NCBI RefSeq assembly: GCF_004761875.1
Contig: NZ_SJEY01000001.1
Span: forward strand, 310,001 to 374,000
DNA from: Roseovarius aestuariivivens
GTDB taxonomy: Bacteria; Pseudomonadota; Alphaproteobacteria; Rhodobacterales; Rhodobacteraceae
Length of the DNA: 64,000 nt
Direction: 5' to 3'
The notes under the pieces were generated by a model. That model had not been told where the DNA came from and ran no database searches. It saw only the letters and a list, made by a program, of their open reading frames with translations. A program made the translations under genes and the position numbers. Each line of letters begins with the position of its first letter. The stretch's first letter is position 1. Of the stretch, positions 51,639 through 60,695 are shown piece by piece.

Positions 51639-52376
51639 TCAGGCCGGCTGAGCGACCGGGACCGCGCCCTGCCGCAGGCGCGACACCGAGATCAGGTGGA
51701 ATCCGAGAAAGAGCGGCACGAAGAAGCCCGGGAACATCGCCAGCGGATGCAGGTTGATGATGTTGGGCGCGTCATGGGCCATCAGATGCGCGAAGCCTTC
51801 GGATGTCATGATCCCGGCCAGTACCGCGACGGCGAAATCTACCATCCCGATCACGTTGGCGCGGATCGTCAGGCGACGCGCATTGGCAGCACCCGCGCGA
51901 TGCGCGCGACACGCTTGCCAGGCGGCAACCCCGGCCCAGATATCGCCCAGTCCAGCGGGCAGGGCGAATTGCCACGGAACCGCACCTGCGGCCCACGCAA
52001 GAAGGAAAAGCGCGCCCATCATGCGCGGGATCTGGAAGGCGATGATCGCGCCGTCGTCCAGGTGATCGGTGATGCGTCGCCCGGTGTCCGTCCGCCGCGC
52101 CGCCGCCCAGATCGCGCCCGCGCCGCCAAAGAGCACCAGCAGAACATAGGGCGGATCGGTCAGGGTGGCGGGAACATTGAAGATATCGGCACGCGACAAC
52201 GCCATCGAAGCGGCGGCGCATACGGCAAGCGTGATCGTCACGATGGTCAGCGCCGCGATCCGCCGCTCGGGCGAAAGCCCCGCCGCGTGCGCGCCGGACT
52301 GCACCAGAAGCAGCGCGAAAACGGGCAGGCCCACCAGAAAGGCATGCACATAGCCAAGAAAGAACAAGTCGAGCAT
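51639..52376 (-). CDS. Hypothetical polytopic membrane protein
   Basis: A 245-residue protein with about seven hydrophobic segments. No family is recognised, though the layout (HAFLVGLPVFALLLVQSG; GAIIAFQIPRMMGALFLLAWAAGAVPWQFALPAGLGDIWAGV; NLHPLAMFPGFFVPLFLGFHLISV) resembles small uncharacterised inner-membrane proteins found next to HxlR or TetR regulators. The ATG at 52376 has a GAGGAG ribosome binding site. It is divergent from the HxlR gene, and two AT-rich palindromes lie in between, so HxlR probably controls it. Confidence 0.75.
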   Translation of the reverse strand: MLDLFFLGYVHAFLVGLPVFALLLVQSGAHAAGLSPERRIAALTIVTITLAVCAAASMALSRADIFNVPATLTDPPYVLLVLFGGAGAIWAAARRTDTGRRITDHLDDGAIIAFQIPRMMGALFLLAWAAGAVPWQFALPAGLGDIWAGVAAWQACRAHRAGAANARRLTIRANVIGMVDFAVAVLAGIMTSEGFAHLMAHDAPNIINLHPLAMFPGFFVPLFLGFHLISVSRLRQGAVPVAQPA

Positions 52377-52401
52377 GGGGAAACTCCTCAAAGTGATAGA
52401 A

Positions 52402-52425
52402 TACGAATTTCGTAGTAACTATAGT
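52402..52425. promoter_or_regulatory. Palindromic operator sites between membrane protein and HxlR gene
   Basis: TACGAA-T-TTCGTA (52402-52414) is a perfect palindrome, followed by ACTATAGT (52418-52425), another perfect palindrome. Both lie in the ~95-bp divergent promoter region. They are plausible HxlR binding sites controlling both genes. Confidence 0.5.
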
Positions 52426-52471
52426 AATAGGAGTCAATTCACATTTTGAACGCTCTCGGTATAGTGAGGTC

Positions 52472-52792
52472 ATGACCGGCAAGCCCCGCGAAAACTGCCC
52501 CGTGATGCACGCGACGAACGCCATGGGCGACCAATGGTCGATCCTGATCCTGCGGGAATTCTTTCTCGAAGGTCCGCGCCGCTTTCAGGACCTTCAGGAT
52601 GTGCTCGAGGCGTCGCCGAACACGCTTTCGGCCCGTCTCAAAAAGCTGGAAGGCGCGGGTATTCTCGAACGTCGGCAATACTCCAAAAACCCGCCCCGCG
52701 CGGAATATCACCTGACCGAGGCGGGCGAGGCGCTGCGCCCGGTGATCCGCGCCCTGCATGCATGGGGCAGCAGTTTCGCCCCGGGCGGCTGA
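52472..52792 (+). CDS. HxlR family transcriptional regulator
   Basis: A 106-residue winged-helix protein: CPVMHATNAMGDQWSILILREFF starts the family domain, with the Cys (C9) at the position that redox-sensing HxlR/QsrR/YodB members use. RRFQDLQDVLEASPNTLSARLKKLEGAGILER is the recognition helix and wing. It likely dimerises and represses the divergent membrane-protein gene. It is ~100 bp upstream of the DUF2235 gene on the same strand. Confidence 0.9.
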   Translation: MTGKPRENCPVMHATNAMGDQWSILILREFFLEGPRRFQDLQDVLEASPNTLSARLKKLEGAGILERRQYSKNPPRAEYHLTEAGEALRPVIRALHAWGSSFAPGG

Positions 52793-52891
52793 GGCAGGTT
52801 TCCCCGACTTGGCGGGATGGCCCTGCTGGGGCTATCATGACGGGAATTCCAGTTGCCATGTTTCAACCATCAGATTTCCCGGAGGCCCCTC

Positions 52892-54112
52892 ATGCCCAAG
52901 AATATCGTATTGCTCTGCGACGGCACCTCGAACGAGGTCGCGCATAACCGTACCAACGTGCTCCGGCTTTACGGATGCCTCAAGAAGGACGCCGGACAAC
53001 TGGTGTTCTACGATCCGGGCGTCGGCACATTCGGCGCCGCGAATGCCTGGTCCTACTATTACCGTCGGGCGCTCGAAATCTGGGGGCTGGCCACCGGCTG
53101 GGGCCTCGATGCCAACGTGAAAGAGACCTACCGCTTTCTCGTCGAACACTACGATGACGGCAAGCGCGACGAGGGCGAGGATGAAGAGCCCGATCAGATC
53201 TACATCTTCGGCTTTTCGCGCGGGGCCTACACGGCGCGGGTGCTTGCGGGCTTTATCCACGCGGTGGGGCTGATGGAGCGTGAAAACCTCAACCTGCTGG
53301 ATTACGCCTATCGCGCCTACAAGAACGTAGGAAAGATCGATGGCCCGGACGAGACAGACGCCCGCGCTCCCGACAAGGGCCCCTTTGCCGAGGTGCGCCT
53401 GTTCGAGCGGATGCTGCGCGCGCGCCGCTCCGCGATCCGCTGTCTGGGGCTCTTTGATACCGTCGCTTCGGTCATCGAATGGGGCCGGTTCGGGCCGATG
53501 GTGCGGGGGCATCCCTACACGTCGAAAAATCCGTCCGTGCAATCGGTGCGCCACGCCTTGGGCCTTGATGACCGCCGGTCGATGTTCCTGCCTACACCCT
53601 GGCCGCAGGGAGAGGAGTACTGGGGTGGGCCGTTCAAACCCGGCGACGACAAGATTTTGCCTCAGGACGTGGACGAGGTCTGGTTCTCGGGCGTGCATGG
53701 CGATGTCGGCGGCGGCTATCCCGAGAAGGTCAGCCAGCTCGCCAAGTATCCGCTCAAATGGCTGATCGACGAAACCGAGACCCTCGGGCTGCGCTACAAG
53801 ACACGCACGATCAACCGCATCGTGCTGGGGCAGGGCGAGGATGGCAAATATGTCGGGCCCGATGCTCTTGCCCCGCGCAACGAGTCGATGACATGGGGCT
53901 GGGCGCTGCTGGAGTATATCCCGCGCTGGAAATCCCGCTACGCGCTGACCGGGCGCAAGACCTTTTTCGGCTTCTACCTGCCGCTCTTCGAGCGGCGCCA
54001 TGTGCCCGAAGGCGCAAGGCTTCACGCCTCGGTCTTTCCGCGCAAGGGCACAAAGCGCGACTATCCCCAGCCGAACATACCAGACGACTACACAGAGGTT
54101 GGAGAGGTCTAG
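52892..54112 (+). CDS. DUF2235 alpha/beta hydrolase (Tle1-like)
   Basis: A 406-residue protein of the DUF2235 family, which includes type VI secretion phospholipases (Tle1) and cytosolic hydrolases. KNIVLLCDGTSNE opens the fold; the nucleophile elbow GFSRGAYTAR has Ser109, a later Asp is in CLGLFDTVAS and the His in SGVHGDVGGGYPE, completing a catalytic triad. No signal peptide or secretion genes are near, so a T6SS role is unproven. ATG 52892 has GGAGG upstream. It overlaps the convergent 427-aa gene by 4 bp. Confidence 0.87.
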   Translation: MPKNIVLLCDGTSNEVAHNRTNVLRLYGCLKKDAGQLVFYDPGVGTFGAANAWSYYYRRALEIWGLATGWGLDANVKETYRFLVEHYDDGKRDEGEDEEPDQIYIFGFSRGAYTARVLAGFIHAVGLMERENLNLLDYAYRAYKNVGKIDGPDETDARAPDKGPFAEVRLFERMLRARRSAIRCLGLFDTVASVIEWGRFGPMVRGHPYTSKNPSVQSVRHALGLDDRRSMFLPTPWPQGEEYWGGPFKPGDDKILPQDVDEVWFSGVHGDVGGGYPEKVSQLAKYPLKWLIDETETLGLRYKTRTINRIVLGQGEDGKYVGPDALAPRNESMTWGWALLEYIPRWKSRYALTGRKTFFGFYLPLFERRHVPEGARLHASVFPRKGTKRDYPQPNIPDDYTEVGEV

Positions 54113-55392
54113 AGCGCGGGCAGTCGGTACATGCCCTGTTGCGAGAAGGCGATGGAACTGCCGTCGGCGATCTGGTTGGCAAAGCGCGCGGCGATGATGC
54201 GCAGCGCGGTCTGACGGCCCTTTGCCACCAGCGCGCGGCGTGACGGCAAAAAGGGCGCATGACCCGGCGCCAGAAGCATCTGCGACCAGATGAGCGGGTG
54301 AAGTTCCTGCAGATGATCCTGCAACAGCCAGTCAAGACAGTCATGCACCTCGGCGCGCGCGGCATCGGCCTGCGGGGTCAGAACCTCGTCGCGCCCGCCC
54401 GGCGCCATGGTGATCGCGCAAAAGGCGGTCAGCAGATTGATGATATGCTGGTCCTGCTTGCGCGCCACGATATCGCGCAGACCTTCGACGAAGAACTCCG
54501 GGTCCAGCAGGTCGAGCGCGCGCTTGTCGAGTGCCAGCGCGTCGAAATAGACCCAGGCATAGCCGCCCGCGCCCCACTGCGCTTCGGTCAGCACCACGGC
54601 CTTGCGCGCCTCAACCTCCAGCGCCTTCAGCCCGCCGGCATAGGCCGGCAGAATATGCCGCCCAAGCGCGCGCATGTGCCGGTGCCCGTCCGGATCCAGC
54701 CGGAGTAGCGCTTCGTAATCGGCCGGCAGGCGTCGTGCGCGCCGGTCGCAGGCGGCATCGAGCGCACAGCGCGCCGCCAGAAGCGATGGCGCGTCCAGGT
54801 CGTAGCCTTCGAACGGATTCAGGATCGCCTCGGCGCGCGCCACATGGGCAGCGCAGCGCGATGCGGCCGTCTCGGGATCGTCGCGGCCCACGATATTGCG
54901 CCAGGCCCAGCCCGTATCCACATGCGCCAGCGCGACGATCAGCGCGGTTGCGTAATCGTCGGGGAAATCTTCCAGGATCTCTTCCAGCGCGTCCAGGCCA
55001 CCCGGATGCGGCACCGCGCCGTCATGCAGCGCGTCCTCGGCCGAGCAAACCACGTCGCTCCGGGCGCCGAAAGCCAGCAGAAGCGACGCCGTCTCGCCCC
55101 CCGGTGTGGCCAGCCGCGCCCCATCCGCATAGCGGATTTTCGCCGACAATTCGCCCCAAAGTTCCTGCCGGGCCAGTTTCTGGCCGCGGTCCTGATGGGT
55201 GGCGCGCGCCATTTCCTCGTCCGAGACGGGCAGGGACGGCAGGATCACCCGCTTGGCCAATGCGTCGATATCCTCTCGCGGCAGCTGACGCACAGCGGCC
55301 GCGTCGGCCCGCCGCGCCTTGCCACGCAGGAGCGCGCGCAATCCGGGCACGCCGCGCCCGCGGGCAGAGGATGAGGAGGATATCTTTGGCAT
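54109..55392 (-). CDS. Orphan 427-residue protein
   Basis: A 427-residue protein of no recognised family. It is mainly helical with alternating Ala/Leu/Asp-rich segments (GGLDALEEILEDFPDDYATALIVALAHVDTGWAWR and DLDAPSLLAARCALDAACDRRARRL), and might be an alpha-solenoid. The first 40 residues are basic and Ser-rich. No signal peptide. ATG 55392 is selected because the preceding part of the open frame is antisense to the region before the transglycosylase. Its 3' end overlaps the convergent DUF2235 gene by 4 bp. Confidence 0.7.
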   Translation of the reverse strand: MPKISSSSSARGRGVPGLRALLRGKARRADAAAVRQLPREDIDALAKRVILPSLPVSDEEMARATHQDRGQKLARQELWGELSAKIRYADGARLATPGGETASLLLAFGARSDVVCSAEDALHDGAVPHPGGLDALEEILEDFPDDYATALIVALAHVDTGWAWRNIVGRDDPETAASRCAAHVARAEAILNPFEGYDLDAPSLLAARCALDAACDRRARRLPADYEALLRLDPDGHRHMRALGRHILPAYAGGLKALEVEARKAVVLTEAQWGAGGYAWVYFDALALDKRALDLLDPEFFVEGLRDIVARKQDQHIINLLTAFCAITMAPGGRDEVLTPQADAARAEVHDCLDWLLQDHLQELHPLIWSQMLLAPGHAPFLPSRRALVAKGRQTALRIIAARFANQIADGSSIAFSQQGMYRLPAL

Positions 55393-55532
55393 ACTGCCTA
55401 CTCTTTGACTTACTGCTTCCGTTCTGGTCCGCCTTTCCGGCCAAAAAGCGGCAAGCCTGCGGAGACTCGGGGGAATTTCGCCCACGATCCGGACAGATTG
55501 ATTAACCGGCGAAACCGGCGCATGATGGCGCG

Positions 55533-56180
55533 ATGCTGCGGATCGCTCTTTTTCTTGCGCTGCTTGTCCTGCCCGTGCCGGTCCTTGCGACCGGCGACGC
55601 GCCGGAGATGGCTCCGCTCACCCCGCCCGGGCGCGAGGCCAACCTGCCTCGCACCCGCTGGGAACATGTGCCGGGCTCACGGCTCTGGACCCGCGCGGCG
55701 CTGTCCGCGCTCAAGGAACACGGACGCGCGCTGCCCGCCACCGTGCCGCGCGACATCGCCGAATGGTGCCCGGCCTATCCTTCGGCCTCACCGGCACAGC
55801 GCCGCGCTTTCTGGGTGGGTTTCCTGTCGGCGCTGGTCAAACATGAAAGCACCTATCGCAGCCACGCCGTGGGCGGGGGCGGGCGCTGGTTCGGCCTGAC
55901 CCAGATCCAGCCCTCGACAGCGCGCGGCTATGGCTGTCGCGCACGCAGCGGCGATGCGCTCAAGCACGCACCCGACAATCTAAGCTGCGCCCTCAGGATC
56001 ATGGCCCGCACCGTCACGCGCGACGGCGTGGTATCGCGCGGCATGCGCGGCGTCGCGGCCGACTGGGGCCCGCTGCACAACAGCCGCAAGCGCCGGGACA
56101 TGATGGCGTGGACCCGCAAGCAGACCTATTGCAAGCCGCTCTCCTCGGTCCGGCCGCGTCCGCGCCCCGAAAGAGGCTAG
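55533..56180 (+). CDS. Lytic transglycosylase domain protein
   Basis: A 215-residue exported protein with a signal peptide (cleaved near residue 19-20). The SLT-like domain has its catalytic Glu in SALVKHESTYRSHAVG, followed by GRWFGLTQIQPSTARGYGC, which matches the GLMQI-type motif of family 1 transglycosylases. It cleaves peptidoglycan glycan chains. It lies divergent from the 427-aa orphan and its 3' end overlaps the pepN end by 4 bp in convergent orientation. Confidence 0.87.
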   Translation: MLRIALFLALLVLPVPVLATGDAPEMAPLTPPGREANLPRTRWEHVPGSRLWTRAALSALKEHGRALPATVPRDIAEWCPAYPSASPAQRRAFWVGFLSALVKHESTYRSHAVGGGGRWFGLTQIQPSTARGYGCRARSGDALKHAPDNLSCALRIMARTVTRDGVVSRGMRGVAADWGPLHNSRKRRDMMAWTRKQTYCKPLSSVRPRPRPERG

Positions 56181-58729
56181 GCGCCCCGTATGCGGCTGAC
56201 CATTTCGGTCGTGTCGCGGCTGAGCCCGGGCGAGGCAAGAATCCGGTCCAGTTCCGCCCCGATCTGCGCCTGCCGTCCGGCATCGTAGCGCTTCCACGTC
56301 TCGAAGGCCGTGCTCATTCGCGCCGTGGTCTGCGGATTGAGCGGATCGAGCTTGATCAGCCAATCCGCCAAGAGGGCATACCCGCGCCCTGACACATGGT
56401 GAAATCCCGCCGAATTCATCGCCAGCGCCCCCAGCGTGGCGCGGAACCGGTTGGGGTTTTTCATGGTGAAGTCGGGGTGCCGGGTCAGATGCTCGGTCAC
56501 CTCCGCGGCCTTGTCGGGCGTCGCTTGCACGATCTGCAGCATGAACCACTTGTCCATCACCAGCCGGTCGTCCTTCCACTGGTCGTAAAAGGCCTCTGTC
56601 GCCGCCGCACCGCGCTCGGCCTGCAAAAGGCAGGAAAACGCCGCCAGTTGCTGGGTCATGTTGCCTGCCGCATCGTACTGCGCCTGCGCCGCCGCGCCCC
56701 CATCCAGCCGCGTGATTATCCCCAGCGCCGCGTTGGCCAGTGCCCGCGCGCCCGACTGCGCGGCGTCGGGACGATAAGCCTCGGTCACCTGGAACTGCGC
56801 GTAAAGCCGCATCGCCACGTCCTGCATCTTTTCGGCCATGGCGTGGCGCAGCGTTTCCAGCGCTTCCCAGATCGCCTGCGGGTCGGGCGTGTCGCCCGCA
56901 TCGTGCAGCACCTGCGCGAGGTCGTCCTGGCTGGGCAGGCCCAGCGCCAGCGCGCGGAACGCCGGATCAAGGCTTTCGTCCTGCACCATAGCGAGGATCG
57001 CGTCGAGAAACGCCTCGTCCGCAGGCGCGCTGTCGCGGATCATCCGCAAAAGCCCCGCCCGGGCCAGCGCGCGCCCGGCCTCCCACTTGTTGAAGGGGTC
57101 GGTGTCATGGGCCAGCAGAAAGGCCCGCTCGGCGTCCGAGGTCTCACGCTCCAGGATCACCGGGGCGGAAAAGCCGCGCAGGATCGACGGTATAGGCCGC
57201 GCGCCCAGACCCTCGAACCGAAAGCTCTGCCGCGCCTCGGTCATTTCCAGCACCTGGGTGTCCCGCACTTCGTCGCCATTGGGTCCGATCAGCCCCACGG
57301 CAATGGGGATCACGCGCGGCGGTTTGTCGTCCTGTCCCGGCGTGGGCGGCGTCATCTGCTCGAATTCCAGGGTAAAGGTGCCGTCCTCCCACCGTTCCGA
57401 AACCTTGAGGCGCGGCGTGCCCGCATCCTCGTACCAGCGCTTGAACTGGCTCAGATCGCGCCCCGTGGCGTCCTCGAACACCTTCAGCCAGTCCTCGATC
57501 GTCGCCGCATCCCCGTCATGACGCTCGAAATAGAGATCGAGCGCGGCCTTGTAGCCGTCGTCGCCCACAAGGATCTTGAGCATCCGGATAAGCTCCGCCC
57601 CCTTTTCATAGACGGTCGCGGTGTAGAAATTATTGATCTCGACAAAGCTTTGCGGGCGCACCGGATGCGCCAGCGGGCCGTTATCCTCGCGGAACTGCCG
57701 CGCGCGCAGCGCGATGACGTCCGAGATCCGCTTGACCGGCTCCGAGCGCATGTCCGACGTGAACTCGGAATCGCGAAAGACCGTCAGCCCTTCCTTGAGG
57801 CAGAGCTGGAACCAGTCGCGGCAGGTGATGCGGTTGCCGGTCCAGTTGTGGAAATATTCATGGGCGATGATCGCCTCGATCCGCTCGAAATTGGCATCCG
57901 TGCTGGTCTCGGGGCTGGCCAGAACGCAGGAAGAATTGAAGATGTTCAACCCCTTGTTCTCCATCGCGCCCATGTTGAAATCGTCGACGGCGACGATGTT
58001 GAAAAGGTCGAGATCGTATTCCCGGCCATAAACCTCTTCGTCCCATTTCATCGACGCGATCAGGCTTTCCATGCCCCAGGCGCATTTGCCCTCGTCCCCG
58101 GGCCGCACCCAGATGTTCAGCTCCACGTCTTTGCCCGACTTGGTGGTGAACTGTCCTGGATGATTGACCAGCTCTCCGGCCACCAGCGCAAAGAGGTAGG
58201 CCGGTTTGGGCCAGGGGTCATGCCATTCCGCAAAGCCTTCGCCCGCGTCGCCCGGATTGCCATTCGACAACAGCACCGGCAGATCGCCCTCGATCCGCAC
58301 GTCAAAGGGCGCCATCACGTCGGGGCGGTCGGGATAATAGGTGATCTTGCGAAACCCCTCGGCTTCGCATTGGGTGCAATACATGCCCGAGGACATGTAA
58401 AGCCCTTCCAGCGCGGTGTTGGCCGACGGGTTGATCTCGACCTCCGCCTCAAAGGTGAACGGCCCCTCGGGCACGTCACAGCGCAGACCCTGCGCGTCGA
58501 TCTCGGGCGTGATCTCTGCGCCGTTCACCGCCGCCCGAATAAGCCGCAGGTCCTCGCCGTGCAAAAAGAAGTCACGGCTTTGTGACGCCGGATTGGGACG
58601 GAAGTCTATCTTACTGATAACGCGTGTTTTTTCAGGGTCCAGCCTGAAGGTCAGATGAACCTTGTCCACCAGGTACGGTGGCGGCGTGTAGTCCGCGAGA
58701 TAAATCGTCTGCGGCGCGGCGTCTTTCAT
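56177..58729 (-). CDS. pepN: Aminopeptidase N
   Basis: An 850-residue M1 zinc metallopeptidase that removes N-terminal residues from peptides in the cytosol. The exopeptidase GAMENKG motif is present, the zinc site is HEYFHNW (HEXXH) with the third ligand in KEGLTVFRD (Glu), and the C-terminal superhelical domain (about 430-850) has full length for the alphaproteobacterial type. It begins ETIYLADYTPPPYLVDKVHLTF-like (partial: IYLADYTPPPYLVDKVHL), the usual start. Confidence 0.96.
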   Translation of the reverse strand: MKDAAPQTIYLADYTPPPYLVDKVHLTFRLDPEKTRVISKIDFRPNPASQSRDFFLHGEDLRLIRAAVNGAEITPEIDAQGLRCDVPEGPFTFEAEVEINPSANTALEGLYMSSGMYCTQCEAEGFRKITYYPDRPDVMAPFDVRIEGDLPVLLSNGNPGDAGEGFAEWHDPWPKPAYLFALVAGELVNHPGQFTTKSGKDVELNIWVRPGDEGKCAWGMESLIASMKWDEEVYGREYDLDLFNIVAVDDFNMGAMENKGLNIFNSSCVLASPETSTDANFERIEAIIAHEYFHNWTGNRITCRDWFQLCLKEGLTVFRDSEFTSDMRSEPVKRISDVIALRARQFREDNGPLAHPVRPQSFVEINNFYTATVYEKGAELIRMLKILVGDDGYKAALDLYFERHDGDAATIEDWLKVFEDATGRDLSQFKRWYEDAGTPRLKVSERWEDGTFTLEFEQMTPPTPGQDDKPPRVIPIAVGLIGPNGDEVRDTQVLEMTEARQSFRFEGLGARPIPSILRGFSAPVILERETSDAERAFLLAHDTDPFNKWEAGRALARAGLLRMIRDSAPADEAFLDAILAMVQDESLDPAFRALALGLPSQDDLAQVLHDAGDTPDPQAIWEALETLRHAMAEKMQDVAMRLYAQFQVTEAYRPDAAQSGARALANAALGIITRLDGGAAAQAQYDAAGNMTQQLAAFSCLLQAERGAAATEAFYDQWKDDRLVMDKWFMLQIVQATPDKAAEVTEHLTRHPDFTMKNPNRFRATLGALAMNSAGFHHVSGRGYALLADWLIKLDPLNPQTTARMSTAFETWKRYDAGRQAQIGAELDRILASPGLSRDTTEMVSRIRGA

Positions 58730-58862
58730 GCCCGGCGTCTCCCGTGTTGCGCATTCGGCGAAAGCCTAGGGCCAAGACGCCCTGTCTGCAACGCGGCATC
58801 CCGCCGGGTCCGGCGCCGCAAGAGATCGAACGACCGAAATGACTGAAATGAAGGAGACTTAT

Positions 58863-59060
58863 ATGTCCGCCCCCGACACCAACACGCAGACCGAACTGCA
58901 TCGGCACAAGCCTGTCATCTCGATGCTGCGCGCCGTGATGGCCTTTGCCGCCGTGCTGTTTCTCGGGCTCATCATCTGGACGTTCGCCAAGGGCCAGGAA
59001 CCCCGCGACGCGGCGGTCAAGATCGACGGGCGCACCGGCGCCGAGGTGGTGGTCGAGTGA
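58863..59060 (+). CDS. Small single-pass membrane protein
   Basis: A 65-residue protein with one transmembrane helix (about residues 23-43) and a short tail ending DGRTGAEVVVE. No domain is known. ATG 58863 has a strong GAAGGAGACTT ribosome binding site; a frame opening at 58839 lacks one. It is divergent from pepN. Similar short one-helix proteins occur near pepN in roseobacters, but I cannot name a function. Confidence 0.65.
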   Translation: MSAPDTNTQTELHRHKPVISMLRAVMAFAAVLFLGLIIWTFAKGQEPRDAAVKIDGRTGAEVVVE

Positions 59061-59296
59061 CCGCCAACCGGTATCCCGGGCGGGCAGGGTGTGCTGACGG
59101 CAGGCACATCCGTCGCACCGGGATGTTCCGGTCCGAGGCAGACGTTACCGTGCCGCCGCCCGCGCCTCAATTTTAGGCGGCAAGCCGTTTCCGCAGGTGC
59201 ATAGACCCTGCGCGGAGAGCTTAAATATTGTGCGCAATTTCACATTTTCTTATGTATAGGGCGGCATACATACTGCGGTGTCGCAAAGGAGATCAC

Positions 59297-60073
59297 ATGA
59301 TACGGCCGGTCATCGGCATTCTCGGCAACAGCCACGAAGTGGAAGGGCGCTACCCGCTGCGCGCCGGCGGCGATATGTGTTCTGACGCCATCGCCAACGC
59401 GTCGGGCTGTCTTCCGCTGATCGTCCCCGCGGATCCGGCTTTCGTTTCTGTCGCGGAGCTGCTGGACACATGCGATGGCTTCCTGCTGCCCGGTGGGCGG
59501 CCCAATGTGCACCCCGAAGAATACGGCGATGCCGAGACCGAGGCGCATGGCGCGTTCGACCGCGCCCGCGACGCCATCGCGCTGCCGCTTGTGCGCGCGT
59601 GCCTTGAGCGTGGCCAGCCGTTTTTTGGCGTTTGCCGCGGCTTTCAGGAGGTCAATGTCGCCTTGGGCGGCACGCTTCACCCCGAAATCCGCGATCTGCC
59701 CGGCCGCGATAACCACCGCATGCCCCCGGATGGCACCTTGGAAGAGAAATTCGCGCTGCGCCATCCGGTGACCTTCACGCCTGGCGGTCCTTTCCATCGT
59801 CTGATGGGCACGACCGAGGTGATGACCAACACCCTGCACGGGCAGGGTATCGTCGAACCGGGGCGGGGCGTGGTGATCGATGGCCGCGCACCCGATGGCA
59901 CACCCGAGGCGATCTATATCAAGGATGCGCCGGGCTTTGCGCTCTCGGTGCAATGGCATCCCGAATGGAAGGCGCCCGAGGACCCGGTCAGCGCGAAACT
60001 TTTCGGCGCGTTCGGCGACGCCGCAAGGGCCTGGCAGGCCGGGCGCCGCGCGCCTGTGCTGAAATCCGCCTGA
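59297..60073 (+). CDS. Gamma-glutamyl-gamma-aminobutyrate hydrolase family protein (peptidase C26)
   Basis: A 258-residue class I glutamine amidotransferase-like hydrolase of the PuuD type. VIGILG at the start, GFLLPGG in the middle, and the nucleophile elbow FFGVCRGFQEVNVALGGTLHPE with the catalytic Cys; QWHPEW holds the His and the Glu follows. PuuD-type enzymes cleave gamma-glutamyl amides in polyamine breakdown; glutamine synthetase-like partners are not adjacent. ATG 59297 has an AAAGGAG site; the longer frame to 59228 lacks it. Confidence 0.92.
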   Translation: MIRPVIGILGNSHEVEGRYPLRAGGDMCSDAIANASGCLPLIVPADPAFVSVAELLDTCDGFLLPGGRPNVHPEEYGDAETEAHGAFDRARDAIALPLVRACLERGQPFFGVCRGFQEVNVALGGTLHPEIRDLPGRDNHRMPPDGTLEEKFALRHPVTFTPGGPFHRLMGTTEVMTNTLHGQGIVEPGRGVVIDGRAPDGTPEAIYIKDAPGFALSVQWHPEWKAPEDPVSAKLFGAFGDAARAWQAGRRAPVLKSA

Positions 60074-60152
60074 CCGCCCGACCCAAGCAGGCTGCAGGCT
60101 TTGCCCGCTTCATTTCGTGCTATAATCCCTCGGCTCATCTGGCGGGACGACC

Positions 60153-60695
60153 ATGACCTTTCTCATCGCGTATGCCACGACCGAAGGCCAGACCCGGCGC
60201 ATCTGCCGGTTCTGCGCCGACCACCTGACCGGGCGCGGTCACTCGGTCGAACTTCTCGATGTCGACGCCGCCGATGGGCTTGACCCGGGCCGCTACGAAG
60301 CGGCGATCCTCGCGGCCTCGGTGCATCTGGGACGCTATCAGCCCCAGATGCACAGCTTCGCTGCCGCCCACGGCGCGGCGCTCTCGGCCCGTCCGGCGCT
60401 GTTTCTGGCGGTATCGCTGGCCGCGGCGGGCGACGACCCGGACGAACTGGCCGATCTCGACCGCATCGCGCAAACCTTCTGCGCCGAGACCGGCTTTTCG
60501 CCGGACCGCACGCTGCAGGTCGCCGGCGCGTTCCGCTTTACCGAGTACGATTTCTTCAAGGGTTGGGCCATGCGCTATATCGCGTCTGTGAAAGGACAGA
60601 AGATCGACCCCCACACCGATACCGAGTTCACCGACTGGGATGCGCTGCAACAGGCCCTTGACGCCTGGCTCGAAGGGATCGGCGCGCGGGCCTAG
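60153..60695 (+). CDS. Flavodoxin-domain protein (HemG-like)
   Basis: A 180-residue flavodoxin-fold protein. The FMN phosphate loop is YATTEGQTRRI near residues 7-17, and AAILAASVHLGRYQPQM plus FRFTEYDFFKGWAMRYIA resemble the menaquinone-dependent protoporphyrinogen oxidase HemG. Such proteins in roseobacters may oxidise protoporphyrinogen IX, although other Hem enzymes (HemJ) usually do this job. The stop overlaps the convergent RTX/Hint gene end by 4 bp. Confidence 0.85.
   Translation: MTFLIAYATTEGQTRRICRFCADHLTGRGHSVELLDVDAADGLDPGRYEAAILAASVHLGRYQPQMHSFAAAHGAALSARPALFLAVSLAAAGDDPDELADLDRIAQTFCAETGFSPDRTLQVAGAFRFTEYDFFKGWAMRYIASVKGQKIDPHTDTEFTDWDALQQALDAWLEGIGARA

Noticed and set aside
52892..54112. 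Calling the DUF2235 protein a T6SS effector
   Set aside because: No VgrG, Hcp, PAAR, Tap or immunity gene is seen in the window; DUF2235 proteins also occur without secretion systems.
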